Positions 7,804-16,014 of a stretch of DNA of 33,092 nt are shown in pieces. A program made the translations under genes and the position numbers. The notes under the pieces were generated by a model that saw only the letters and a program-made list of their open reading frames with translations, was not told where the DNA came from and made no database searches. Each line of letters begins with the position of its first letter. The stretch's first letter is position 1. The stretch is from Sinorhizobium terangae. Lineage in GTDB: Bacteria > Pseudomonadota > Alphaproteobacteria > Rhizobiales > Rhizobiaceae. The stretch covers positions 1 to 33,092 of the forward strand of contig NZ_WITC01000086.1 in NCBI RefSeq assembly GCF_009601505.1. The letters run 5' to 3'.

Positions 7804-8292
7804 CTATTCCTCGCTCGACTTCGCCTGGTCGATCACCATGTAATCGAGCGGCAATTCGGTCGTGTACTTGATCTGCTCCATGGCAAAGGCAGAGGACACG
7901 TCGCGGATCTCGATCTTGGCGATCAACCGCTTGTAGAAGGCGTCATAGGCACCGATGTCGGGCACGACGACCCGAAGCAGGTAATCCACGTCACCGCTCA
8001 TGCGGTAGAATTCGACCACTTCCGGAAAGTCGGCGACCACTTCGGAGAAGCGGCGCAGCCACTCCATCGAGTGCGAGTTGGTGCGGATCGAAACGAACAC
8101 CGTCACCTTGGTATTGATCTTCACCGGATCGAGCAGAGCGACCCGGCGGCGGATCACACCATCCTCTTCCATTTTCTGGATACGCCGCCAGCAAGGCGTG
8201 GTCGAAAGACCGACCTTCTTGGCGAGGTCGGCGACGGCCAAAGTCGAGTCTTCCTGCAGAAGCCGCAGGATCTTGCGGTCTAGGCGATCCAT
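7804..8292 (-). CDS. Lrp/AsnC family transcriptional regulator
   Basis: A 162-residue DNA-binding regulator. The N-terminal helix-turn-helix spans about 4-50 (LDRKILRLLQEDSTLAVADL and GLSTTPCWRRIQKMEEDGVI). The C-terminal RAM domain, which forms oligomers and binds amino acids, spans about 65-145 (GDVDYLLRVVVPD is diagnostic). Such proteins respond to amino acids and often control transport or catabolism. The ATG at 8292 follows GAGAGGAC by about 6 nt; the TTG one codon upstream is unlikely. The target is unknown, and the adjacent genes give no clear clue. The upstream region (8293-8356) is AT-rich and probably contains the promoter. Confidence 0.9.
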   Translation of the reverse strand: MDRLDRKILRLLQEDSTLAVADLAKKVGLSTTPCWRRIQKMEEDGVIRRRVALLDPVKINTKVTVFVSIRTNSHSMEWLRRFSEVVADFPEVVEFYRMSGDVDYLLRVVVPDIGAYDAFYKRLIAKIEIRDVSSAFAMEQIKYTTELPLDYMVIDQAKSSEE

Positions 8293-8356
8293 CAAAAGTC
8301 CTCTCGAATATTTTTCCCTTCATAGCGGGAATTTCATGAAGATAAAGAAAATTGTT

Positions 8357-8995
8357 TCACGAAATCAACCGAGCGACCCGGCCACGCAGAAACGGCAGCA
8401 GGTCCGTTTCGAACCAGGGATTTTTCCGTAGCCAGGCGGTGTTGCGCCAGCTTGGGTGGGGTAGCGGCAAGACGGCCGGGCCGGCGTTGCGCATGACGTA
8501 TCGTTGCCAGTTTTTGACGGTCTCGGTCATCGACGCTGGACAATCCGGCCCGAGATGCCAACGCTGCGCGTAGTGGCCGATGGCGAGCACGAGCTCGATC
8601 TGGGGCATGGCATCCATCACCCGTTGCCGCCAATGCGGCGCGCACTCCCGCCGCGGCGGGAGGTCGCTGCCGTGGCGGTCGTAGCCTGGGAAGCAGAACC
8701 CCATGGGGACGATCGCAAATTTACTCGGGTCGTAGAATGTTGGACGGTCGACGGCAAGCCATTGGCGCAGCCGATCGCCCGATGCGTCGTTGAAGGGCAG
8801 TCCGCTCTCATGCACGCGCAGTCCTGGCGCCTGGCCCGCGATCAATATGCGCGCCGAATCCGAAATGACCGCCACGGGCCGCGGCTCGTGCGGCAGCCGA
8901 TGTTCCTCACCGCGCACTGGACTGTCGCGACAGATGCGGCATGCGGCAATGGCTGCCCGCAATACGTCCAGATGATGCGCGCTGCTATCCGCCAT
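8357..8995 (-). CDS. Uracil-DNA glycosylase superfamily protein with four-Cys (Fe-S-like) pattern
   Basis: A 212-residue protein with the uracil-DNA glycosylase fold. The substrate loop is IAGQAPGLRVHESGLPFND (about 52-70) and the second active-site motif is HPSWRN (180-185). Cysteines C19-x2-C22, C101 and C118 mirror the spacing of the four 4Fe-4S ligands of family 4 UDGs (CxxC, then two Cys 16-17 residues apart). Gln replaces the usual Glu of GEAPG, and the catalytic motif departs from families 4 and 5, so activity on uracil is uncertain. The start follows AGGAGG by 7 nt and lies inside the last codons of the upstream nuclease gene (11-bp overlap), so the two are co-translated. Confidence 0.75.
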   Translation of the reverse strand: MADSSAHHLDVLRAAIAACRICRDSPVRGEEHRLPHEPRPVAVISDSARILIAGQAPGLRVHESGLPFNDASGDRLRQWLAVDRPTFYDPSKFAIVPMGFCFPGYDRHGSDLPPRRECAPHWRQRVMDAMPQIELVLAIGHYAQRWHLGPDCPASMTETVKNWQRYVMRNAGPAVLPLPHPSWRNTAWLRKNPWFETDLLPFLRGRVARLIS

Positions 8996-9578
8996 CTAGG
9001 AACCTCCTGAACATCACCCGGATCTGGTCCTCCAGCCATTGAAGAATGAGCCCTGACCAATTGTCCATTTCATGCGGCATTTCCTCCGCGCCACCATTCG
9101 ACCGGCGCCATGCTTGCGGCCGAACGAAATCACCGCTCCAGATGCCGACGCGTTCCTCGCGCGCCGCATCTTCCTCGCTCTGGTAGCGGCCATAACTGAC
9201 CGCATAGCCGGAGATGACCATCTCGCGGCCGAGATCGCGCTGACCAGCCTCGCAGACGCCGAGGTCGCGGCCATAGCGGTCGTGGCCATGCAGGCGGCAT
9301 GCGGTAGCGTGCCCTCTGATTAGTGTCGTCAGGCGCTCGCGCGCTTCGCCACCGCAATCCCAAGTCGTTTCGCCGCGCCGGCAGGTTTGGCCGATTTCGG
9401 GCGCGTCGATGCCTTCGAGCCGGATGCGCCGCCCGTTGAGCCTCAGGCTGTCGCCATCGCTTGCAGTGGCTGCGCCCTGCAGTTCGCCGGTCACCGTCCT
9501 TTCCGGCGGCGGCAGCTTCGCGGCGATATAGGCGCCGATGCTGAGCAGGATAAGGAAAACCCAGCCGCCGATCATTCC
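8985..9578 (-). CDS. Membrane-anchored thermonuclease (SNase) family protein
   Basis: A 197-residue protein. An N-terminal anchor (MIGGWVFLILLSIGAYIAAK) precedes a staphylococcal-nuclease-like domain: DGDSLRLNGRRIRLEGIDAPE, then GEARERLTTLI, DRYGRDLGVC and SEEDAAREERVGIW. It probably hydrolyses nucleic acid in the periplasm. Four Cys in the domain could form disulfides. I chose the ATG at 9578, which puts the anchor first. A TTG at 9707 preceded by GAGGTG would add 43 Arg/Gly/Pro-rich residues and cannot be excluded. The C-terminal tail (about 155-197) is not part of the SNase fold. It overlaps the downstream glycosylase-like gene by 11 bp, which hints at a shared DNA-processing role. Confidence 0.8.
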   Translation of the reverse strand, partial: GMIGGWVFLILLSIGAYIAAKLPPPERTVTGELQGAATASDGDSLRLNGRRIRLEGIDAPEIGQTCRRGETTWDCGGEARERLTTLIRGHATACRLHGHDRYGRDLGVCEAGQRDLGREMVISGYAVSYGRYQSEEDAAREERVGIWSGDFVRPQAWRRSNGGAEEMPHEMDNWSGLILQWLEDQIRVMFRRFLDGG

Positions 9579-9859
9579 GCCGCGCCCCTCGGGGCCTCTC
9601 CGCGGCGCAACGGCCGGCGAACGGCCAAATCCGAACCGCCGCCTCGGCGCAGGAGACCTCGGTCCTGCGCCATTGACGATCCGGAAGTTCCGCTTTCCCG
9701 GCCTCAATCACGCACCTCACGATTCGACACTGCCAGCCTCATCCTACCTCTCAAAAAAACGCTATCGCGCCACAATGGTTTTCGAATCCTTGCCGGGCAG
9801 CAACTTCTTAAGGATTGCGTCCTAGACTGCAAGCTGGACACAAGCCCTTGATCAAGAGC

Positions 9860-11395
9860 ATGAGCATCGTCGCCAGCACATCGACAGATAAGATCATCGT
9901 CGACAAGTCGCGCAGTCATCGAAACAAGGCCGTTTCGAAGACCGTGCGGGCGACACGCGAGCGGCTGCAGACCGGCTCGTCCGCCCCGACCGGTTTCGAG
10001 CGGGAAATGCTTCTCCTGCATATCGATTCTGTCCTACATGGGGCGATTGCCCTGCCCTTCCTCATCGCACTCATTGCGGCCACGGGCGTCTACCTTTCCG
10101 GCGAACCGGACATTCTTGCCTGGGCGTTGGCAACGCTCTCCGCCCATGCCGTGATCATATTCCTCGCCCGCAAGGCGAAGCGCGAAGACATCGGCGCTGA
10201 CAAAGTCGCCGTCTGGCGCCGTCGCTTTCTCGTCGGCCAGGCGTTGATGGGGCTCTGCTGGGCCATCTTCGCCACGCAGGACTGCGCCGCCTGCGGCGAT
10301 ATCCGCTTTGGCTTTTTCGAAGGCACTGTGCTGCTGGTTGCACTCGCCGCAACCGCCATGGGCACCTTCCTGTTGCGCAACGCCCTGCTCTACACGTTTC
10401 TGCCGGTCGTTGCCGCGCTCGCCTTCTCGTCGGCGACCAGAGGCGATCCTGTCCACATCGGCCTCACCGGAATCCTCTCGCTGTCACTCGTCTTCCTCGT
10501 CTTCATGACCGGACGGATGAATCGCGCCAACGTTCATATCCTTTCCGTCCAATCCGAAAAAGACGACCTCATAGCAGAGCTCGAAGTGGCGAAATCCATG
10601 TCCGACGAGGCCCGTCGCCGCGCCGAGGAAGCCAATCTCGCGAAATCCCGCTTTCTCGCCTCGATGTCGCATGAGTTGCGCACGCCGCTCAATGCCATTC
10701 TCGGCTTTTCCGAGGTCATGTCGACCGAAGTGCTCGGGCCGCTCAGCAACCCGACCTATAAGGAATATACGTCCGACATCCACCGCTCCGGCGAGCACCT
10801 GCTCAACCTCATCAACGAGATCCTCGACCTCTCGCGTATCGAGGCGGGCAAGTACGATCTCAACGAGGAAGCAGTCAATCTCGTCGAGATCGCCGAGGAT
10901 TGCATCGGCATGGTGCAGCTTCGCGCCCGCTCGAAAAACATCACGATTGGTGAGCAGTTCGAACAGGACATGCCTGCCGTCTGGATCGACGAGAAGGCAA
11001 TACGCCAGGTAACGCTCAATCTGCTTTCGAATGCAGTCAAGTTCACGCCCTCGGGCGGCGAGATCACCGTCAAGGTGGGCTGGACCGCGGGTGGCGGACA
11101 ATATCTGTCGATCAAGGACAATGGACCGGGCATTCCCGAGGAGGAAATCCCGATCGTGCTTTCCGCCTTTGGTCAGGGCTCGATCGCGATCAAGAGCGCC
11201 GAACAGGGTACCGGGCTCGGCCTGCCGATCGTCCAGGCGATCCTCGCCAAACATAATGGCCAGTTTATCCTGCGCTCCAAGCTTCGCGAAGGCACCGAAG
11301 CCATTGCCATCCTGCCGCCCCGCCGCGTGCTCGAGAGCCTCCCGCCGGTCGAGGATGTCCGTGCGCTGGAACCGCGCCGCAAGAGCTTCGCGTAA
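9860..11395 (+). CDS. Membrane sensor histidine kinase with PleC/DivJ-type H-box
   Basis: A 511-residue kinase. The N-terminus (1-50) is polar. About six hydrophobic segments follow between 56 and 218, a predicted coiled coil spans 225-263, and the HisKA domain has SHELRTP with His271. The stretch after the H-box (LGPLSNPTYKEY, then DIHRSGEHLLNLINEILDL) is typical of the alphaproteobacterial PleC/DivJ/PdhS group that acts on DivK-like regulators. The HATPase_c domain has N-box LLSNAVKFTPSGG (388-400), G1 DNGPGIP (420-426) and G2 GTGLGLP (450-456). The sensory part is an integral-membrane bundle, not PAS. No response-regulator gene is adjacent, so it is an orphan kinase. The ATG at 9860 is preferred over an upstream TTG. 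The gene converges on dgkA, with 11 bp between. Confidence 0.9.
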   Translation: MSIVASTSTDKIIVDKSRSHRNKAVSKTVRATRERLQTGSSAPTGFEREMLLLHIDSVLHGAIALPFLIALIAATGVYLSGEPDILAWALATLSAHAVIIFLARKAKREDIGADKVAVWRRRFLVGQALMGLCWAIFATQDCAACGDIRFGFFEGTVLLVALAATAMGTFLLRNALLYTFLPVVAALAFSSATRGDPVHIGLTGILSLSLVFLVFMTGRMNRANVHILSVQSEKDDLIAELEVAKSMSDEARRRAEEANLAKSRFLASMSHELRTPLNAILGFSEVMSTEVLGPLSNPTYKEYTSDIHRSGEHLLNLINEILDLSRIEAGKYDLNEEAVNLVEIAEDCIGMVQLRARSKNITIGEQFEQDMPAVWIDEKAIRQVTLNLLSNAVKFTPSGGEITVKVGWTAGGGQYLSIKDNGPGIPEEEIPIVLSAFGQGSIAIKSAEQGTGLGLPIVQAILAKHNGQFILRSKLREGTEAIAILPPRRVLESLPPVEDVRALEPRRKSFA

Positions 11396-11406
11396 TCAGC
11401 GCGCAT

Positions 11407-11820
11407 TCAGCTCAGGAAACGCGCTAGGAACACCACGTAAAAGGCATAGGCCGCATTGGCAAGGATGAGGCAGAGGCAGGCAAAGGACCCGAGATCCTTC
11501 GCGTTCCTGCCCATTTCCGAGATTTCCGGGGAGACGCGATCGACGATCTCCTCGATCGCCGTGTTGATCGCCTCGAAAGCCATCATCAGCAGGAACAGGA
11601 TCGTCATCGCGACATATTGAAACAGCGTCGCGCCGGCGATGAAGAAGGCCACCATGGCGATGGCAAAGGCGATGAGCTCGTGCCTGAACGCCGCCTCCCC
11701 GATTAACCGCTTCGCCCCGCCGAGCGAATAGCTCGCCGCGGCAAAGAGGTGCCGGATGCCGGTGTGCTTGTCGACAGCTCCGGAGCGGCCGTTGCGCGGG
11801 GTGGTGTTGTTGGCGTCCAT
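11407..11820 (-). CDS. dgkA: Diacylglycerol kinase
   Basis: A 137-residue integral-membrane enzyme that phosphorylates diacylglycerol to phosphatidate with ATP, recycling lipid left by membrane-derived or cyclic glucan modification. The diagnostic stretch [13 protein letters not shown] followed by [11 protein letters not shown] lies at about 83-114. Three transmembrane helices are evident: about 45-64, 66-82 and 113-135. It is slightly longer than the E. coli enzyme because of a polar N-terminal tail of about 20 residues. The upstream gap of 276 bp to cobT means it probably has its own promoter. The ribosome-binding site is weak (CGAGAT). Confidence 0.92.
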   Translation of the reverse strand: MDANNTTPRNGRSGAVDKHTGIRHLFAAASYSLGGAKRLIGEAAFRHELIAFAIAMVAFFIAGATLFQYVAMTILFLLMMAFEAINTAIEEIVDRVSPEISEMGRNAKDLGSFACLCLILANAAYAFYVVFLARFLS

Positions 11821-12096
11821 TTTATCTCGACGGGCTCAAAACTGCGGAAGCTACGATATCGCGATTGAGGCGAATACAAGGCGGCCGGCTTTTAAAGACC
11901 TGCAATCATCGCTCGTCGCGCGCCTCTGGATAGGAGAGCCGGTTGTTCCTATCAAGCCCTCTGCTATCGAGCTTTCGAGGTCCGACAGCCTATCGACAGC
12001 AACGGTGGCACGTGCTCGGCGTGCACGCAAGGCTACCGCACGCATCCGTAAGTCAGGCGCGAATTGCGGCAGACTCGATGCCACTAACGCGTGAGA
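11821..12096. other. Intergenic region between cobT and dgkA
   Basis: 276 bp downstream of cobT and upstream of dgkA. No gene, RIME or clear terminator was seen. There is no cobalamin-riboswitch B12-box. A dgkA promoter is expected here but was not resolved. Confidence 0.4.
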
Positions 12097-13113
12097 TTAC
12101 TCTTTGTTGCTGACACCGGCCTGGGCGAAGGTCGCCATACCGCTATGGCAGGCGGCGGCGGCCTTGACTATGCCCGCGGCGAGCGCGGCACCTGTGCCTT
12201 CGCCGAGCCGCATGCCAAGCGCCAGAAGCGGCGTCTTGCCGAGCTTCTCGATCGCGCGCATATGTCCCGGCTCTCCGGAAACATGGCCAATCAGGCAGTG
12301 GTCGAGCGCCGACGGGTTCGCGGCCTTGAGGATCGCCGCCGCGGCGGTCGCGACGTAACCGTCGATAATCACCGGAACCTTCTGCATGCGCGCGGCCAGG
12401 ATCGCGCCAGCCATCGCCGCGATCTCGCGGCCGCCGAGCCGGCGCATCAGCTCGAGCGGATCGGAGAGGTGGTCGCGATGGAGCGCCACGGCCTTCTCGA
12501 CCGCGGCGATCTTGCGCTTCAGCACCTCACCTTCCGAGCCCGTTCCCGGCCCGACCCATTCTTCCGCCGTGCCGCCGTAGAGACCGAGGTTGATCGCGGC
12601 CGCAATCGTCGTGTTGCCGATCCCCATCTCGCCGATGCAGAGGAGATCCGTTCCGCCTGCGACAGCTTCCATGCCGAAGGCCATCGTCGCCGCGCAATCG
12701 CGCTCGGAAAGCGCAGCCTCTTCGGTAATGTCCCCGGTCGGATAGTCGAGTGCAAGGTCGAACACTTTGAGGCCGAGATCATGGCTGACGCAGATCTGGT
12801 TGATCGCCGCGCCGCCGGCAGCGAAATTCTCCACCATCTGCTGTGTTACCGAAGGCGGATAGGGCGTTACGCCCTGGCGTGTCACGCCGTGGTTGCCGGC
12901 AAAGACCGCGACCAGAGGCCGGGTGACGGCAGGCGGGCGACCGGTCCAGGCGGCAAGCCAGAAGGCGATTTCCTCAAGGCGTCCAAGCGCGCCCGGCGGC
13001 TTCGTCAATTGCGCATCCCGTTCACGCGCCGCCACGAGCGCCGCCGAATCCGGTCCCGGAAGGTTGCGCAACAATTCGCGGAAATCATCGAACGGAAGGC
13101 CGCTGGCACTCAT
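12097..13113 (-). CDS. cobT: Nicotinate-nucleotide:dimethylbenzimidazole phosphoribosyltransferase
   Basis: A 338-residue enzyme that makes alpha-ribazole 5'-phosphate from dimethylbenzimidazole and nicotinate mononucleotide for the lower ligand of cobalamin. It is called CobU in the Pseudomonas denitrificans/rhizobial naming. Motifs: KPPGALGRLE (38-47), VFAGNHGV (70-77), GEMGIGNTT (161-169) and GEGTGAALA, with the catalytic Glu305 corresponding to Glu317 of the Salmonella enzyme. Length and motifs are complete. The ATG at 13113 follows AAGGA by about 6 nt. It is divergent from cobS, and the 246-bp gap between them holds a RIME copy. No riboswitch was recognised. Confidence 0.95.
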   Translation of the reverse strand: MSASGLPFDDFRELLRNLPGPDSAALVAARERDAQLTKPPGALGRLEEIAFWLAAWTGRPPAVTRPLVAVFAGNHGVTRQGVTPYPPSVTQQMVENFAAGGAAINQICVSHDLGLKVFDLALDYPTGDITEEAALSERDCAATMAFGMEAVAGGTDLLCIGEMGIGNTTIAAAINLGLYGGTAEEWVGPGTGSEGEVLKRKIAAVEKAVALHRDHLSDPLELMRRLGGREIAAMAGAILAARMQKVPVIIDGYVATAAAAILKAANPSALDHCLIGHVSGEPGHMRAIEKLGKTPLLALGMRLGEGTGAALAAGIVKAAAACHSGMATFAQAGVSNKE

Positions 13114-13241
13114 GGAGAATCCTTGGATCTAAAAGCATCGATTGGCGCACGTCATAGAGGGTGGGGCAGCTTCCGGCAACGGCATTTGCGCCAAATGCTG
13201 TCGCCGGAGCATGATCGGACGGAGCACGACGATTCGGCCCG

Positions 13242-13340
13242 CTGCATGTTTCCTTAAATCGTAGTCGGTTTGAGGATAAGAACATGCCGCGATTGAAAGC
13301 ACTACGGCGTCCTTTGCGCGTAAGACGCGCGGCGCTGTAG
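13242..13340 (-). repeat. RIME-type palindromic repeat, copy 2 (inverted), upstream of cobS
   Basis: Reverse-orientation copy. The TGCATG palindrome comes first (CTGCATGTTTCCTTAAATC to AACATGCCG), then the GCGCG/CGCGC palindrome ending GGCGCTGTAG. The outer TGCATG palindrome is decayed on its inner side (CATGCCG instead of CATGCAG). It ends about 20 bp before the cobS start codon, so it should lie in, or next to, the cobS leader. Confidence 0.85.
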
Positions 13341-13359
13341 ACGGGCTGCGGGAGGGGGA

Positions 13360-14148
13360 ATGGCATATTTGAGAGATCTCTGGGACGACGTAGCGCGCGC
13401 GGTCGCCTTCCTCAGTCGCATTCCCGTGCCGCAACGCCATTTCGCGAGCCATGACGGCCGCCTCAATCGTGCCGTGCGCGCCTTTCCGCTTGCCGGTGTG
13501 CTAATCGCCCTACCCGCAGCAGCCGTCGCGGCACTCCTGATTGCGCTTCACATGGGCTCGCTCTTCACCGCCTTCCTCGTCATCGCCGTGCAGGTCCTCG
13601 CCACCGGAGCCCTGCACGAGGACGGCCTCGGCGATACCGCCGACGGATTCGGCGGCGGACGCGACCGGGAAAGCGCGCTCGCGATCATGAAGGACAGCCG
13701 TGTCGGAACCTACGGTGCCTTGGCTCTCATCCTGTCCGTCGGCTTGCGTGTCTCCGCGCTAGCGTCCTTCCTGCCACTCGTCACGCCGCTCGGTGCAGGG
13801 CTCATGCTCCTCGGCGTGGCGGCGCTCACCCGCGCGGCGATGGTCTGGCATTGGTCTCGCCTCCCGCTTGCCCGCTCCGACGGGGTAGCCGCATCGGCAG
13901 GTACACCCGATCCGAAAGCGACCTCCACCGCGCTCGGCTCCGCCGGTGTTATCGCGCTGCTCCTGTTCTATGCGGCCGGCATTCCCGTTATCGCGGTGCT
14001 GCTCGCGCTTGTCGCCTTCGCGCTCACTGTAAAGGCGTTCGGAAAGATCGCGTCGCGCAAGATCGGCGGCCATACCGGCGACACGATCGGTGCGACGCAG
14101 CAACTGACGGAAATCGCCATTCTCGGCGCCCTTGCGCTAACGATCTGA
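13360..14148 (+). CDS. cobS: Adenosylcobinamide-GDP ribazoletransferase (cobalamin synthase)
   Basis: A 262-residue multi-pass membrane enzyme that joins adenosylcobinamide-GDP and alpha-ribazole (phosphate) in the final step of the nucleotide-loop pathway. It is called CobV in the rhizobial naming. The signature HEDGLGDTADGFGGG lies at 86-100, followed by R-D-x-ALAIMKDSRVGTYG. Five to six hydrophobic helices follow. The conserved late segment GGHTGDTIGATQQLTEI is intact. The start at 13360 follows GGGAGGGGG closely. RIME copies flank the gene in opposite orientations (13242-13340 and 14164-14270). It acts with the divergent cobT. Confidence 0.95.
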   Translation: MAYLRDLWDDVARAVAFLSRIPVPQRHFASHDGRLNRAVRAFPLAGVLIALPAAAVAALLIALHMGSLFTAFLVIAVQVLATGALHEDGLGDTADGFGGGRDRESALAIMKDSRVGTYGALALILSVGLRVSALASFLPLVTPLGAGLMLLGVAALTRAAMVWHWSRLPLARSDGVAASAGTPDPKATSTALGSAGVIALLLFYAAGIPVIAVLLALVAFALTVKAFGKIASRKIGGHTGDTIGATQQLTEIAILGALALTI

Positions 14149-14163
14149 AAGGCCAATATTGCT

Positions 14164-14270
14164 CTACAGCGCCGCGCGTCTTATCAGACGCGCAAAGGAC
14201 GCTGTAGTACTTTGAATTGCTGCATGTTTTTATCCTTGAATCGGCTATGATTTAAGGAAACATGCAGTAG
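14164..14270 (+). repeat. RIME-type palindromic repeat, copy 3
   Basis: 107-bp copy: CTACAGCGCC...CGCGTC/GACGCG...GCTGTAG, then TGCATGTTT...AAACATGCA and GTAG. It lies 15 bp after cobS and 66 bp before the next gene. It is the inverted partner of the copy upstream of cobS and may also act as the end of the cobS transcript. Confidence 0.88.
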
Positions 14271-14336
14271 ATCCGAAGTGAACACGGGATACTGGCCGCG
14301 AACCACTTCCGGCGGAAAACGGAGTAAGCCTCGACC

Positions 14337-14558
14337 GTGGAATCCCCCTGTATTCTCGTTTGTTCGATCGACGAAAGAACCGGCTACTGTTTCGGCTGCG
14401 GCCGCACGCGTGAAGAGATCGGTGCCTGGACGCTTTACACCGATGCGGAGCGGCACAGCATCATGGTGGCCCTGCCCGCGCGGCTCGACACGGTGGAACG
14501 CAAGCCACGGCGGGAGACGCGCAGGTCGCGCATGGCGCGGGAACGAAACGGCGCATGA
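14337..14558 (+). CDS. DUF1289 family small Cys-rich protein
   Basis: A 73-residue protein with the DUF1289 pattern: SPCILVCSIDERTGYCFGCG contributes Cys5, Cys9, Cys18 and Cys21, a likely metal (Zn or Fe-S) site. RTREEIGAW and a short helical, Arg-rich C-terminus follow. I take the GTG at 14337, with GGAG at 14321-14324 as a distant ribosome-binding site; no ATG is available upstream of the Cys motif. The stop overlaps the start of the protease gene (ATGA), so the two are coupled. Function is unknown. Confidence 0.8.
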   Translation: MESPCILVCSIDERTGYCFGCGRTREEIGAWTLYTDAERHSIMVALPARLDTVERKPRRETRRSRMARERNGA

Positions 14559-15256
14559 ATCGTCTGATATTTTTGCTGGCCATTCTCGCGGTCGGCCTCG
14601 CGCTCCTGATCTTCAACCACGATAGCGGCGAAACCTTCGGCATCAACAACGAGGATTTCGGGAGGCTTGTCGCGCTCGGCGCCATGGCCGCCCTCCTGAG
14701 CGCCGCGATTCTCCGCGGTCGCGGGCGGCTCGGCGAAGGGCTGCGCCAGATCTTCATCTGGTTCCTGATCGCCCTCGCGCTGATCGCTGTCTATGTCTAC
14801 CGCTTCGAACTGCAATCCGTGGCCGACCGGCTGCTGGCGGGGCTAATGCCGGGACGCGCGATGGTGATCACCGACAGCGAGGGCCAGCAGGAGGTGGTGC
14901 TGCATCGCCGGCTCGACGGCCATTTCGCCGCGGACGCGATGATCAACGGCCACGAGGTCAGCATGCTGGTCGATACCGGCGCAAGCAGCATCGCACTCAC
15001 CTATGAAGACGCTGAAAGGATCGGCCTCGATCCGGCGAACCTCAGCTACACCGTAACGGTCCTGACGGCGAATGGTCGGACGCTCGCCGCACCGGTCACC
15101 TTGTCGGACATTGCCATCGGTCCGATCGAGCGCCAGAACATCCGGGCAATGGTCGCGGCAGAAGGAAAACTCGACCGGAGCCTTCTTGGCATGAGCTTTC
15201 TCTCGACCCTCGATTTCCTCCAGATGCGCACGGACCAACTGCGCCTGCGGGACTAA
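14555..15256 (+). CDS. Membrane-anchored retropepsin-like aspartic protease
   Basis: A 233-residue protein. Three hydrophobic segments (about 3-20, 37-53 and 66-83) precede a clan AA aspartyl-protease domain, with the catalytic motif [13 protein letters not shown] (Asp140-Thr-Gly) and the later strand [12 protein letters not shown] (about 210-222). This matches the single-domain, dimer-forming, pepsin-like family found in proteobacteria (TIGR02281 type). The protease domain probably faces the periplasm. The start overlaps the DUF1289 stop by 4 bp, and the end overlaps the end of the convergent ABC-2 permease gene by 4 bp. Substrates are unknown. Confidence 0.85.
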   Translation: MNRLIFLLAILAVGLALLIFNHDSGETFGINNEDFGRLVALGAMAALLSAAILRGRGRLGEGLRQIFIWFLIALALIAVYVYRFELQSVADRLLAGLMPGRAMVITDSEGQQEVVLHRRLDGHFAADAMINGHEVSMLVDTGASSIALTYEDAERIGLDPANLSYTVTVLTANGRTLAAPVTLSDIAIGPIERQNIRAMVAAEGKLDRSLLGMSFLSTLDFLQMRTDQLRLRD

Positions 15257-16014
15257 TTCCGAAGTCTATAGCCGGTGTGGAAAATCCAGGTCAGCACCGA
15301 CATGCAGACAGTCAGGAAGACGAGGATGATGACGGCGCTGGCGACCGGGTTGACGTCGGAAATCTCGAAGAAGCTCCAGCGGAAGCCGCTGATCAGATAG
15401 AGCACCGGGTTGAAATGGCTGACCGCCCGCCAGAAGGGCGGTAGCATGTCGATCGAGTAGAAGCTGCCGCCAAGAAAGACGAGCGGCGGGACGACCAGCA
15501 TCGGTATCAGGTTCAACTGCTCGAAGTCCTTGGCCCAGATGCCGATGATGAAACCGAACAGGCTGAAGGTTATCGCTGTCAGCACGAAGAAGAACACCAT
15601 CACGAAAGGATGGGCGATCGAAAGATCGACGAAGAGCGAGGCTGTCGCGAGGATGATCGTGCCGATCATCAACCCTTTGGTCGCCGCCGCGCCGACATAG
15701 CCGAGCACGATCTCCAGCATCGAGATCGGCGAAGACAATACCTCGTAGATCGTGCCAGTGAATTTTGGAAAATAGATTCCGAAGGAACCGTTGCCGATGC
15801 ACTGGGTCAGAAGCGTCAGCATCATCAGCCCGGGCGTGATGAAGGCACCGTAGGAAACGCCGTCGATCTCCTGAATGCGTGCCCCGATCGCCGCGCCGAA
15901 GACGATGAAGTAGAGCGACGTGGAAATGACAGGCGACACGACGCTCTGCAGAAGCGTGCGGCGCGTCCGCGCCATCTCGAAGAAATAGATCGACTTGACC
16001 GCCTCGATGTTCAT
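15253..16014 (-). CDS. ABC-2 type transporter permease
   Basis: A 253-residue integral-membrane subunit of an ABC exporter (NodJ/YadH-like). About six transmembrane helices are visible, with [17 protein letters not shown], the amphipathic [20 protein letters not shown] and the conserved [20 protein letters not shown] region. The start overlaps the stop of the ATPase gene by 4 bp (16011-16014), giving a two-gene operon. The substrate could be a lipid, polysaccharide or drug; sequence alone does not tell. Nod-type activity is unlikely without nod genes nearby. Confidence 0.9.
   Translation of the reverse strand: MNIEAVKSIYFFEMARTRRTLLQSVVSPVISTSLYFIVFGAAIGARIQEIDGVSYGAFITPGLMMLTLLTQCIGNGSFGIYFPKFTGTIYEVLSSPISMLEIVLGYVGAAATKGLMIGTIILATASLFVDLSIAHPFVMVFFFVLTAITFSLFGFIIGIWAKDFEQLNLIPMLVVPPLVFLGGSFYSIDMLPPFWRAVSHFNPVLYLISGFRWSFFEISDVNPVASAVIILVFLTVCMSVLTWIFHTGYRLRN

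Noticed and set aside
12060..12100. GCCACTAACG resembling part of a cobalamin-riboswitch B12 box downstream of cobT
   Set aside because: Only a few bases match, the surrounding conserved elements are missing, and it lies after cobT, not before a cob gene.
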